Of a stretch of 32,322 nt of DNA, positions 1-7,685 are shown piece by piece. The notes beneath the pieces were generated by a model. That model saw nothing but the letters and a program-made list of their open reading frames with translations. It was not told the DNA's origin and did not search any database. The translations under genes and the position numbers were made by a program. Position 1 is the stretch's first letter; each line of letters begins with the position of its first letter. Source of the stretch: an uncultured Verrucomicrobiales bacterium (GTDB lineage: Bacteria; Verrucomicrobiota; Verrucomicrobiia; Limisphaerales; Palsa-1400); assembly GCA_903927905.1 (NCBI GenBank), contig CAIYOY010000370.1:1-32322 (forward strand). Reading direction: 5' to 3'.

Positions 1-46
1 AGGTTGCGTCCCCGCAGAGCCTTATCTTCCGGCAAAGCAGCCAAGG

Positions 47-74
47 ATTATAGAGATGAAAAATACCCTGACAA
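47..74 (-). promoter_or_regulatory. Sigma70-like promoter reading out of the window
   Basis: On the minus strand a TTGTCA box (69-74) is followed, after a 16-nt spacer, by a perfect TATAAT box (47-52). Both are close to the sigma70 consensus, and transcription would start near position 40 and run leftwards past the edge of the window. The transcript's gene is not visible. The site is downstream of the rlmD stop codon on the same strand, so it would serve a separate unit. It is seen only as a sequence match. Confidence 0.45.
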
Positions 75-146
75 TGGGGTCCAAGCATTATTCCGCTTTT
101 GACCGCACAGATCTGTCCGGTTTTGATCGCACCACGACAGCAGAGT

Positions 147-1307
147 TTACAGCTGGCCGGTCGTCGCTGTTTTTCTCAGGTCGGCAACACACTCAACATG
201 CTGCGTTTGTGGGAACATGTCCAACGGCACGATTTTGTTCAGAGTATAGACCCCGTCGGCGCACAGAATGTTCAAATCGCGGGCCAAAGTGGCCGGGTGA
301 CAGGAGACGTAAAGAATTTGCGCGGGCTGCACCTGGCGGAGTTGGGCCAGAGATTCAGGCGGGCATCCCGTGCGCGGCGGATCAATCAGCAGGGTGGTGT
401 CGTTGGCGTCAAACCGCGTGAGCATTTGCGGGAGCAATTCTTCGGCGCGACCGGCGATAAATTCGCCATTCGTTCGGTTGCGGGTTTGGGCGTTGCGACG
501 AGCGGCTTTGATCGCGGCGATATCTACTTCAACTCCGGCGAATTGTTCCACGCAATCGGCCAGTTCCACACTGAAAAAGCCGACGCCGCAATAGGCATCA
601 ATCAAAAAACGCGAGCCGCTGTCCTTCAGCCGTTCGCGGACGGTTTCGACCAGTTTGGGCAAAAGGAAAAAATTATTCTAGAAAAAAGAATCGCGCGGCA
701 CTTCCCAGCCTTCAGCGGCAACGCGCAAGACGACTTTCAATCCACCTTTGGGCGGAGGGTTGCGCCGGACGCCAAGAATTTGTTCGTTCAACAAGTCCTC
801 GGCAATTTTACATTCTTCCAAATCCACCAGCAGACGGTTGTCGTGGCGGATGAATCCGATGTCCAATTTTTGTTTCGGCTTGTTCCACTGACTGCGGATC
901 ATGATGCGATTGCGATAGCCCTAAGGCTTGGGGCAGGGGATGACCGGATCAATCACCGCCCCGGAAAACCCGCCGACCCGCTGAAACAGATCGGTGATCT
1001 GTTTGTGTTTGATAAGAAGTTGAGCCGGGTAAGCGATGTGCTGATATTGACAACCGCCACATTCGCCGAAATAACGGCAAAGCGGCGTGGCTCGGTCAGG
1101 CGAAGGCTTGATGATGTTCAGTAGCTTGGCGCGGGCAAAACGTTTCTTTACCTCGATCAATTCAACTTCGACGATTTCGCCAAGGACGACGAAAGGGACG
1201 AAGACGACAAAATCTGAGATGCGTCCCACGCCTTCGCCACCGAAGGCGATGTCATCAATGGTCACCGTCAGCTTTTGGCCGACACCCAATTCAAGTGTCT
1301 CTTCCAC
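147..1307 (-). pseudogene. rlmD: 23S rRNA (uracil-5)-methyltransferase, RlmD/TrmA family, with two in-frame TAG codons
   Basis: Class I SAM-dependent RNA m5U methyltransferase of the RlmD (RumA) type, which methylates uracil in 23S rRNA. One reading frame runs from a GTG at 1307 to a TAA at 147-149 (386 codons), interrupted only by TAG at 921-923 and TAG at 678-680. All family landmarks are present in that frame: a TRAM-like N-terminus; three Fe-S cysteines in CRYFGECGGC and a fourth in LEECKIAED; the SAM loop DAYCGVGFFS; the DPPRTG motif; the catalytic Cys in YVSCHPATLARDL; and the C-terminal base Glu in FPQTQHVE. The second TAG sits where the family's conserved FFQxN motif has Gln (DSFF-TAG-NNFF). 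The first precedes the conserved GYRNRI, where an aromatic residue or Gln would fit. It directly follows dxs (TGA then GTG, no gap). Recent nonsense decay or sequence error are the simple explanations; readthrough is the alternative. Confidence 0.85.
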
Positions 1308-3287
1308 TCAAGCAACAGCCGACAAGCGAGCCGACTCGCGTTTGACCGCGAGAGCCGCCTTGGCTTTGGCCACGGTATTGGCCACGGTCAAGCCGTGTTT
1401 CTGCCGCAGATAATCCACCGTGGTGGCGTGTTCGATGAACTCGTCGGGCCAGCCAATGCGGGCCACCGGCGTGGTGATCTGTTTTTCGCTGAGCAATTCC
1501 ATGACCGTCGAGCCGTAGCCGCCGGGCAGGACATGGTCCTCCAGAGTGATGACGACATCGGCCGCCTGGGCAAAAAATTCCGTCGTGCCGAAGTCAATCG
1601 GCTTGGTGAAGCGCGGGTTGATCACGGCGCAATCGAAACCTTCCGCTTCCAATTCTTTGGCCGCTTTATGCGCCATGCTGTGCAGATTGCCGAGGCCGAA
1701 CAGCGCGATTTTTTTGCCGCCGTTCTGGGAAAAGTTTTTGGTCACTTCCGCTTTGCCGATTTCCAAAATCTTCGGCGATTCCTTGATGGCGACACCTTCC
1801 GCCGCGCCGCGCGGATAACGCAGGAACGTCGGATGCTTCGTGTGGGTCGCGGTGAACAGCATGTCGGTCAATTCATCCTCATCCTTCGGCGCCATGGCGA
1901 TGATGCCGGGCACGCAGCGAAGATAGGCAATGTCAAACAAACCATGATGCGTCGGGCCGTCGTTGGCCGAGAGTCCAGCTCGATCCATGCAGAAAATAAC
2001 GGGCAAATCCTGCAAGGCCACATCGTGGATGATGCAATCGTAGGCGCGTTGCAAAAACGTCGAATAAATCGCGCACACCGGATGGAAACCCATCGTGGCC
2101 ATGCCGGCGGCGAACAAGACGGCGTGTTCTTCCGCGATGCCGACATCGTAATAACGGCTGGGCATGGCTTTTTCGAGGGCCTTCAAGCCGGTGCCGGTGG
2201 GCATGGCGGCGGTGATGCCGACGAGTGAACTGTCTTTTTGACAGAACTTGACCATGGCCGCGCCGAAGACATCCTGGTAAGCCGGAGGGGTACCGGGTTT
2301 GGTGGCCGGAGTGGCTCCGGTTTCCGGATCGTAAGGCCCAAGGCCGTGGAATTTTTCCGGTTGATTGATGGCGGCTTCGTAGCCTTTGCCTTTTTTGGTC
2401 AGGACATGCAGCACGACCGGGACTTCGCTCTTCTTGGCAAATTCCAAAAAGCTGATCAACAACGGGAGATTATGGCCGTCAATCGGGCCGAGGTAACGGA
2501 GACCCATTTCCTCAAAGATCAAACTGCTGCCATGACCCACGCGGCCTTCCGAGCCGGTGCTGGGATTCGAGTGCAGCGAAACTTCATTGACCACCGCCTT
2601 GATCGCTTCTTCCACCTTGTGGCCGATGCGCGAGGCGTGATCGCCCTTCGTGCTCTTCATCAATTGCTCCAGTTTTTTCTGGATCTGATTATAGCGCGGG
2701 CTGGTGATTAACTTGTTCAGGTAGCCCGAAATCGCGCCGACGTTCTTCGCGATGCTCCATTCATTGTCATTCAAAATCGTGACAAATTTCTTCGTCGTAT
2801 GCGCGATGTTGTTCAGCGCTTCAAACGAAATGCCGTTGGTCAAGGCGGCGTCACCGAAAATGCAGACGACGTTCTCGTCCGTTTTCTTCTGGTCGCGCGC
2901 GGCGCACATGCCGAGCGCGGCGGACAAGGCGGTGCCGGCATGGCCCGCGCCGTAACAATCATGCTCGCTCTCCGTGCGCAGGGTGAAACCATTCAACCCA
3001 TCCGTCGTGCGCATGGTGTGAAAACGGTTTTTGCGGCCGGTCAGCAACTTATGGACATAGCACTGATGGCTCACGTCCCAGACGAATTTATCGTGGGGTG
3101 TGGAAAAAACGGTGTGCAGCGCGATGGTCAATTCCACCACGCCGAGGTTGGGGCCGAGATGCCCGCCGTTTTTGGCCAGCTTCGTGATCAATTCATGGCG
3201 GATGTCATCGGCCAAAAAATGCAACTGTTCCATCGTCAATTTCTTGACGTGCGACGGGTGGTCAACCATTTCCAAGTATCTGCTCAT
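1308..3287 (-). CDS. dxs: 1-deoxy-D-xylulose-5-phosphate synthase
   Basis: Thiamine-diphosphate enzyme that condenses pyruvate and glyceraldehyde-3-phosphate to DXP, the first step of the MEP isoprenoid pathway and a precursor source for thiamine and pyridoxal. The protein has 659 residues, somewhat longer than the ~620 of E. coli. The N-terminal half has HLGPNLGVVELTIALH, WDVSHQ, SESEHDCYGAGHAGT-like and GPIDGHN segments. The ThDP motif reads GDAALTNG, with Ala replacing the usual third-position Gly of GDG, followed by LNDNEWSIAKNVG. The transketolase-type centre has the catalytic Glu in IAEEHAV and DRAGLSANDGPTHHG, and the C-terminal domain has FLRYPRG and GGYGSTVMELL. It starts 3 nt after the xseB stop, consistent with an xseB-dxs-rlmD transcription unit. 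No strong Shine-Dalgarno is visible upstream of the ATG. Confidence 0.93.
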   Translation of the reverse strand: MSRYLEMVDHPSHVKKLTMEQLHFLADDIRHELITKLAKNGGHLGPNLGVVELTIALHTVFSTPHDKFVWDVSHQCYVHKLLTGRKNRFHTMRTTDGLNGFTLRTESEHDCYGAGHAGTALSAALGMCAARDQKKTDENVVCIFGDAALTNGISFEALNNIAHTTKKFVTILNDNEWSIAKNVGAISGYLNKLITSPRYNQIQKKLEQLMKSTKGDHASRIGHKVEEAIKAVVNEVSLHSNPSTGSEGRVGHGSSLIFEEMGLRYLGPIDGHNLPLLISFLEFAKKSEVPVVLHVLTKKGKGYEAAINQPEKFHGLGPYDPETGATPATKPGTPPAYQDVFGAAMVKFCQKDSSLVGITAAMPTGTGLKALEKAMPSRYYDVGIAEEHAVLFAAGMATMGFHPVCAIYSTFLQRAYDCIIHDVALQDLPVIFCMDRAGLSANDGPTHHGLFDIAYLRCVPGIIAMAPKDEDELTDMLFTATHTKHPTFLRYPRGAAEGVAIKESPKILEIGKAEVTKNFSQNGGKKIALFGLGNLHSMAHKAAKELEAEGFDCAVINPRFTKPIDFGTTEFFAQAADVVITLEDHVLPGGYGSTVMELLSEKQITTPVARIGWPDEFIEHATTVDYLRQKHGLTVANTVAKAKAALAVKRESARLSAVA

Positions 3288-3290
3288 AAT

Positions 3291-3512
3291 TTAATCTTCA
3301 ACCGACATTGGTTTCAGCCCCAAGTCACCGGACTTTTCCAACTGCTGAATCTTCACTTCCGCTTCATTCAAGCGGGTTTGGCACAACTGCGCCAATTTGG
3401 CCCCTTCCTCATAACGCGCGAGGAGTGTTTCCAAGGGTAAATCCTGCGACTCCATCGCTTCCACGATGGACTCAAGCTTTTTTAACGCTTCTTCAAAGCG
3501 CAATTCGGGCAT
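3291..3512 (-). CDS. xseB: Exodeoxyribonuclease VII small subunit
   Basis: Small helical subunit of exonuclease VII, which with XseA degrades single-stranded DNA. The 73-residue product begins MPELRFEEALKKLESIVEAM and has the family's heptad-like helical pattern, with conserved LPLETLLARYEEGAKL and CQTRLNEAE segments. The frame stays open further upstream (an ATG at 3551 and beyond), but the ATG at 3512 has a very strong Shine-Dalgarno (GGGAGGGG, 3518-3525) and gives the family's usual length. The gene is followed 3 nt later by dxs, an arrangement resembling the xseB-ispA-dxs cluster of many proteobacteria. xseA is not in the window. Confidence 0.9.
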   Translation of the reverse strand: MPELRFEEALKKLESIVEAMESQDLPLETLLARYEEGAKLAQLCQTRLNEAEVKIQQLEKSGDLGLKPMSVED

Positions 3513-3517
3513 ATTTT

Positions 3518-3525
3518 CCCCTCCC
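3518..3525 (-). promoter_or_regulatory. Strong ribosome binding site fixing the xseB start
   Basis: GGGAGGGG on the minus strand ends 5 nt before the ATG at 3512. It decides between this start and the longer in-frame ATG at 3551, whose nearest purine-rich block lies too far upstream. Few genes in this window have such a strong site. Confidence 0.75.
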
Positions 3526-3740
3526 GTTTCCACGCCTTTAGGTTTCGGCATGGTCGAAGTTAATAGATAACGCCCCCTCCTGTCTAGTAGCATTTTACAC
3601 CAAAATCTCCGTCCAAACCTTCCACCAGAAGCACTTCCAGCCATTCCCAATTGCAGAACATGATCCCTTTTTGTCTTTTGTGGCCAACGTTTTTCTTCCC
3701 CAATCATTTTGCCATTAATTATTTTGCCTTTTCCCGTCCT

Positions 3741-3770
3741 CGTTCATCCCTGTAATCCGCGGTTAAAAAC
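3741..3770. repeat. Short dispersed intergenic motif (copy 1)
   Basis: The motif TAATCCGCGGTTAAAA, preceded by CGTTCATCCCTG, lies in the 264-nt gap between xseB and the DHS-like gene. Close relatives occur at 4982-5016 (TAATCTGCGGTTAAAA) and, less completely, at 13379-13394 (GGTTCGCGGTTAAAC). All are intergenic. Function is unknown. The rest of the gap shows no convincing gene or terminator. Confidence 0.45.
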
Positions 3771-3776
3771 TCTTCC

Positions 3777-4874
3777 TCAAACCGCATGCAACACCCCCTG
3801 CAAAAACGCCACATTATCACACTGCAAATACCGCATCGTCCCGCCCATCCGCGCGTAACTCTTGCAAAACCGCAGATAATACGCCGGACTGCTCTTCGGC
3901 GGTTCCCCCTTGCTCCAATCCCATCCACCCCCATCTTGCAAATCCACCACATAGATATTATGACCCCGCACAATCTTCCGCCCCGCCTGCAACCGTAAAT
4001 TGTTCACACAACTGATGCTCTTCTCAAACACTTGCGGCCCCATGATCGCCGACCCCACCGACATCACCACCCCGCCGTCCAATTTTTCCACCGACCCGCC
4101 AAACCACCGGAAATCAATCTCCGCCGCCCGACCCAGCGCCGCGCCATTGAACATCGGATGATTTGAAATGATATCATAACCGATCCCTGGATGAACTGTC
4201 AGCGGCACCCCCGCCTTGAAACATTGCGCCAACACACTCGACCCCTTCCAAGCGTGTTTGACTTCATGCCGGCCCGCCGCCAGTCGATGCACCCGCATCG
4301 CCTGCAACAACTCCGCGCGCGCCGGAGCCAATGGATGCGCCGGTTCTCGCTTCAATAAAGCCGTCAACGCCGCCGTCGTTGGCAGCGACACCCCATCCTC
4401 CGCCACAAATTTTCCGAGACTCGATCCAAACCCGCGTCCCTCCAACGCCCCCGCGAGCAGCGTCAGATGAATGTAACGTCCTGTTTCGTCCCAAGTGCCG
4501 AAAGTCCCTGTCGCCACATTCTTCCGCACACTCTCCGTCGAGCGACCTAAAAACGAAAACTCCCAATCATGGATGATCCCCGCGCCATTCGTCGCCAAAT
4601 GCGTCACCCAACCCCGCTTCACCAACTCGATCAAAATGGATGCCCCGCCATTCTTGATCAGGTGCGCCCCGTAAATCAGCATCACACTCGCCTTCCTCCG
4701 ACGCGCCGCCACCAACTCCTTCGCGCAAAGCCGGATCAACTTTCGATTCTGAGAGTCAACCAGCGGAGCAGGGGAATCCAGTGCGACCAAAACATCTTCC
4801 AAACAGGATTCACTTTCCCGCTGTGCCAGGGGAAAAACCTTTACCTTCTTCAGATTAAGCGGGCCAACTTTCAC
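3777..4874 (-). CDS. Deoxyhypusine-synthase-like protein, function unknown
   Basis: 365 residues. The middle of the N-terminal half contains YGAHLIKNGGASILIELVKR followed by GWVTHLATNGAGIIHDWE. This closely resembles the NAD-binding Rossmann-like core of deoxyhypusine synthase, where TNGAGIIHD is a hallmark. A later segment, HPGIGYDIISNHPMFNGAALG, also fits that fold. The C-terminal part (GHNIYVVDLQDGGGWDW, MGGTMRYLQCDN) does not look like the canonical DHS C-terminus with its catalytic Lys, so I do not assign hypusine formation; bacteria generally lack eIF5A. The start is a GTG at 4874 with no clear Shine-Dalgarno. The gene stands alone, flanked by repeat-bearing gaps. The fold assignment is fairly likely; the reaction is unknown. 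Confidence 0.7.
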   Translation of the reverse strand: MKVGPLNLKKVKVFPLAQRESESCLEDVLVALDSPAPLVDSQNRKLIRLCAKELVAARRRKASVMLIYGAHLIKNGGASILIELVKRGWVTHLATNGAGIIHDWEFSFLGRSTESVRKNVATGTFGTWDETGRYIHLTLLAGALEGRGFGSSLGKFVAEDGVSLPTTAALTALLKREPAHPLAPARAELLQAMRVHRLAAGRHEVKHAWKGSSVLAQCFKAGVPLTVHPGIGYDIISNHPMFNGAALGRAAEIDFRWFGGSVEKLDGGVVMSVGSAIMGPQVFEKSISCVNNLRLQAGRKIVRGHNIYVVDLQDGGGWDWSKGEPPKSSPAYYLRFCKSYARMGGTMRYLQCDNVAFLQGVLHAV

Positions 4875-4920
4875 CGTATCAACTCAACATGCCAGACCCC
4901 CCAAGCCCAAGTCAATTCCA

Positions 4921-4976
4921 GTAGTGGCGCATTTGCTGAATGGTGGGGCGAGTCGTACCCGCGAGCCGGGGCTGTT
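4921..4976. repeat. Partial copy of the MITE-like element found at 20715-20816
   Basis: The block GGTGGGGCGAGTCGTAC (4942-4958) followed by CCGCGAGCCGGGG matches the core of the element at 20739-20767 with one substitution. The ~20 nt to its left (GTAGTGGCGC onwards) are also recognisably similar to that element's left arm. No matching right arm or target duplication is seen, so this is a truncated or decayed relative. It lies in the 220-nt gap upstream of mscS. Confidence 0.6.
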
Positions 4977-4981
4977 CCCAT

Positions 4982-5016
4982 CCGTGCCGATCCGGGTAAT
5001 CTGCGGTTAAAACTTT
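4982..5016. repeat. Short dispersed intergenic motif (copy 2)
   Basis: CCGTGCCGATCCGGGTAAT followed by CTGCGGTTAAAAC resembles the motif at 3741-3770. It sits directly after the partial MITE-like copy, in the leader region of mscS. No function is apparent. Confidence 0.4.
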
Positions 5017-5094
5017 CACCGCAGCCCAGAGTCAAAAACAATTGCTCGCCAGTGAAAATCCTTTCCGGTAAAAATTAAGCGCAATAAAAAAAAT

Positions 5095-5991
5095 ATGGCA
5101 ACAAATATAAATGACACCAATATGGTCGAGATTGTGAAGGCAACTTCTCAGGTTGTCCAAACGACGGAGACTGATGTCCAACACCTGATGGAAAACATCA
5201 GGCATTTTTTAATCGACAATTCCGCCCGGATTTCTGCCGCCATCTTTTTGGTGGTCGGCGTCTTTGTGGGAAAATGGGTGGGGAACGCCATCTCCCGCAC
5301 TTTGGAAAAGAAAGGCTTTGAGCCGCCCATCCGCATGTTGATGGTCCGGGTTTCGCGCGCGCTCATTTTCGGCATGGCGCTGATGGTGGCCTTGCAGACA
5401 CTGGGCTATAATTTGATCGCGTTGATCACCGGTTTGGGCGTTGCTGGTGTCGGTATCGGTTTCGCCTTGCAAGGTGTGTTGGGGAATATTTTTGCCGGTT
5501 TGACCATCATTTTCACCAAGCCGTTTCGGGTGGGTGAATATATTGGGATTGTGGGCGTGGAAGGCGTGGTTTCGCAGATCGAATTGATCTCCACAACGCT
5601 GCTGCATAGCGATGCCTCGCGCGTGGTCATTCCCAATCACAAGATCATGGGTGAAATCCTCCACAACTATGGCAGCATCCGCCAAGTGGATCTCAGCATC
5701 GGCGTCGGTTATACGTCGGACCTAAACATGGTTCGGGCGGTCGTGACCGAAGTGCTCCAGAATAATCCGAAAGTTTTGAAGGAACCATCACCGGTTATCG
5801 CCGTCGGCGCTTTTAACGATTCTTCGATCACCATTGCCATCAAGCCGTGGGTGAAACTCGCGGATTTTGGCGCAGTGCAAACGGAGTTAAACCAAAAAAT
5901 TATCGAGAAATTCCGCGTGGCCCAGATTGAAGTCCCCTTCCCGCAACGCGAAGTGCGTATATTGAATCCCGGACCGACGGGGAGCGTCTGA
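5095..5991 (+). CDS. mscS: Small-conductance mechanosensitive channel, MscS family
   Basis: Inner-membrane channel that opens under membrane tension and releases solutes during hypo-osmotic shock. At 298 residues it is close to the 286 of E. coli MscS. Hydrophobic segments fall at about residues 44-66 and 82-102. The pore helix TM3 (about 107-141) has the Gly/Ala-rich pattern ITGLGVAGVGIGFALQ then GVLGNIFAGL, followed by TKPFRVGEYI, which begins the cytoplasmic beta domain. VVIPNHKIMGEILHNY matches the conserved beta-domain PN motif. The soluble N-terminal ~40 residues are somewhat longer than in E. coli. No strong Shine-Dalgarno precedes the ATG. The gene is followed 10 nt later by the TIM-barrel gene and may be cotranscribed with it, but no functional link is evident. 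Confidence 0.93.
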   Translation: MATNINDTNMVEIVKATSQVVQTTETDVQHLMENIRHFLIDNSARISAAIFLVVGVFVGKWVGNAISRTLEKKGFEPPIRMLMVRVSRALIFGMALMVALQTLGYNLIALITGLGVAGVGIGFALQGVLGNIFAGLTIIFTKPFRVGEYIGIVGVEGVVSQIELISTTLLHSDASRVVIPNHKIMGEILHNYGSIRQVDLSIGVGYTSDLNMVRAVVTEVLQNNPKVLKEPSPVIAVGAFNDSSITIAIKPWVKLADFGAVQTELNQKIIEKFRVAQIEVPFPQREVRILNPGPTGSV

Positions 5992-6001
5992 TTCGTAGCC
6001 T

Positions 6002-7075
6002 ATGAACTTACCCGAGAGCGATCGCCGAAGTTTTCTCAAGACCATGGCCGTGACCAGCGCGGGAATTGCCCTTGCGGGCGGCGCGTTGGCGGACGATGCT
6101 ACCGCCATGAAAAAGACCCGGCTCGGCTTTGATAATTTTTCCGTGCGCGCCCTGAAATGGAACGCATCGCAACTGATTGATTACGCCGCCAGTTTGAAAC
6201 TGGACTCTCTTTTCCTGACCGACCTCGATGTCTATACCAGCTTCGATGAAAGTTATCTCAAGGATTTGAAGCAGAAAGCCGAGGACAACGGCCTGATTCT
6301 TTACGCCGGTTCCTGGAGTATTTGCCCGACGTCGAAACATTTTAAACCCAAGTGGGGCACCGCCGAGGAGCATCTCGCCCTCGGCATCCGTGTGGCCAAG
6401 GCTCTTGGTTCGCCCGCGTTCCGTTGCATCCTCGGCATGGGCAACGACCGTGAAACACCCGGCGGCATCGAAGCGCGCATGGAAGATACGGTCAAAGTTT
6501 GCAAAAGCGCGCGCAGTCAAGCGTTGGACGCAGGCGTGAAGATCGCCATTGAAAACCACGCGGGCGATATGCAGGCGTGGGAAATCGCCAGTTTGTGCGA
6601 TGCGGCTGGAAAAGATTACGTCGGTGTGACCTTGGATTTGGGCAACGCCACCTGGACGATGGAAGACCCGATGGAAAGTTTGGAAACACTGGCTCCATAC
6701 GTTGCCGCGACTGCTTGGCGGGATTCGATGGTTTGGGAATCACCGAACGGCGCGACCATCCAATGGACGGCGATGGGCGAGGGGATCGTGGATTACAAGG
6801 CCTTCGCCAAGCGCTTCGCCGAATTGTGTCCGAATATCCCGGTGAACGTTGAAATCATTTCCGGCTTCCCGCGCGAAGTGCCATTTTTGAAAAAAGATTT
6901 CTGGAAAGTCTGGCCCAAAGCCCGCGCCAAAGATTTCGCCGGATTTCTGGCGCTCGCCAAAAAAGGCCACGCTATTGCCCCGCATGATCCCAACGGCCCA
7001 GATTTCCAGAAGTCAGAACTGGAACGGAGCCTCAAATATTGCAAAGAAGTTTTGGGCCTGGGCTTGAAGGCGTAG
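6002..7075 (+). CDS. Tat-exported sugar phosphate isomerase/epimerase-like TIM-barrel protein
   Basis: 357 residues. The N-terminus has a twin-arginine signal (DRRSFLKTMAVTSAGIALAG, residues 7-26), predicting folded export through Tat. The body is a xylose-isomerase-like TIM barrel. Probable metal ligands are Glu184 (IAIENHAGD), Asp212 (VTLDLGN) and Glu284 (VEIISG), with WRDS at 239-242 also in the expected region. Such periplasmic isomerase-like proteins are abundant in PVC bacteria, and their substrates (sugars or inositols) are rarely known, so none is assigned. The gene ends in TAG, which argues that TAG is a normal stop here. It converges on the lipoprotein gene, whose stop lies 2 nt away on the other strand. 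Confidence 0.85.
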   Translation: MNLPESDRRSFLKTMAVTSAGIALAGGALADDATAMKKTRLGFDNFSVRALKWNASQLIDYAASLKLDSLFLTDLDVYTSFDESYLKDLKQKAEDNGLILYAGSWSICPTSKHFKPKWGTAEEHLALGIRVAKALGSPAFRCILGMGNDRETPGGIEARMEDTVKVCKSARSQALDAGVKIAIENHAGDMQAWEIASLCDAAGKDYVGVTLDLGNATWTMEDPMESLETLAPYVAATAWRDSMVWESPNGATIQWTAMGEGIVDYKAFAKRFAELCPNIPVNVEIISGFPREVPFLKKDFWKVWPKARAKDFAGFLALAKKGHAIAPHDPNGPDFQKSELERSLKYCKEVLGLGLKA

Positions 7076-7076
7076 T

Positions 7077-7634
7077 TTATGGGAAGGCGGATCGTTCCTT
7101 GAATTTGTCTGCAGGCAGGATGTGGTCCATCCAGTAATCCTCAAATTTTTTGGAAAAAAGAATCACCCCTGATTCGTTGCGGGTGACCTGAGTGGTGACA
7201 TCCATCGCCAATACCGTCCAGGTTTCGTCACTGGTGATCCGTCCGTGCAGAAGATAAATATGGTTCGGCTGGGTCTCCAGTGGGATGCGCGCGTAACCTT
7301 TGCTTCGTTTGCGTTCTATTCCATCCCTCGTCGGAATCCATTTGGCGTACATCAGCCCAAAAACATGTTTCCCCGGTAAGACCGCTGCCGTGCCGGCATA
7401 GCAGGTTTTTCCATCCACTTCGCGAAGCCAAAGAGCGCCGTCGTGTCCTTCGGGATTCCCCGGTTCCGGTTCGCGGATGGAAATGAGGGAAAGCGCCTCG
7501 CGCGGCTGGGACGGGCCGGGATAAAGGCGGACCACCTTCGGCTGCTGCGACTCACAGCCACAGAGAACAAGCAAAGTCAAAACGACGAGACAGAAAGTTT
7601 TGCTGTTCAATAAATGTCGAATCGGTGCGGGCAT
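7077..7634 (-). CDS. Lipoprotein of unknown function
   Basis: 185 residues from the ATG at 7634. The signal sequence LNSKTFCLVVLTLLVLCGC ends in a lipobox (L-C-G-C), so the mature protein would be lipid-anchored at a Cys near residue 27. The body, with ALSLISIREPEPG, LPGKHVFGLMYAKWIP, and HIYLLHGRI followed by TSDETWTVLAMDV, suggests a small beta-rich domain. I do not recognise the family. The frame is open up to a GTG at 7673, but the ATG places the signal peptide correctly. It lies just downstream of the TPR gene on the same strand, so the two may form a small operon. No Shine-Dalgarno is clear. Confidence 0.65.
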   Translation of the reverse strand: MPAPIRHLLNSKTFCLVVLTLLVLCGCESQQPKVVRLYPGPSQPREALSLISIREPEPGNPEGHDGALWLREVDGKTCYAGTAAVLPGKHVFGLMYAKWIPTRDGIERKRSKGYARIPLETQPNHIYLLHGRITSDETWTVLAMDVTTQVTRNESGVILFSKKFEDYWMDHILPADKFKERSAFP

Positions 7635-7685
7635 CAGGAGTAGGTAACCATTGTGGTCGGGACAGTCAATCACGATGAAGCGGCC

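Noticed and set aside
1-46. Structured RNA (SRP-like) at the left edge
   Set aside because: AGCAGCCAAGG recalls part of SRP RNA, but the surrounding conserved bases are absent and the stretch is too short to support a call.
147-1307. TAG reassigned to an amino acid in this organism
   Set aside because: Many genes, including hemB, nadK and lptD, end at TAG at or near the C-terminus expected for their families, so TAG is an ordinary stop; only the methyltransferase is affected.
3777-4874. True deoxyhypusine synthase
   Set aside because: Only the NAD-fold half matches; the usual catalytic Lys region is not recognisable.
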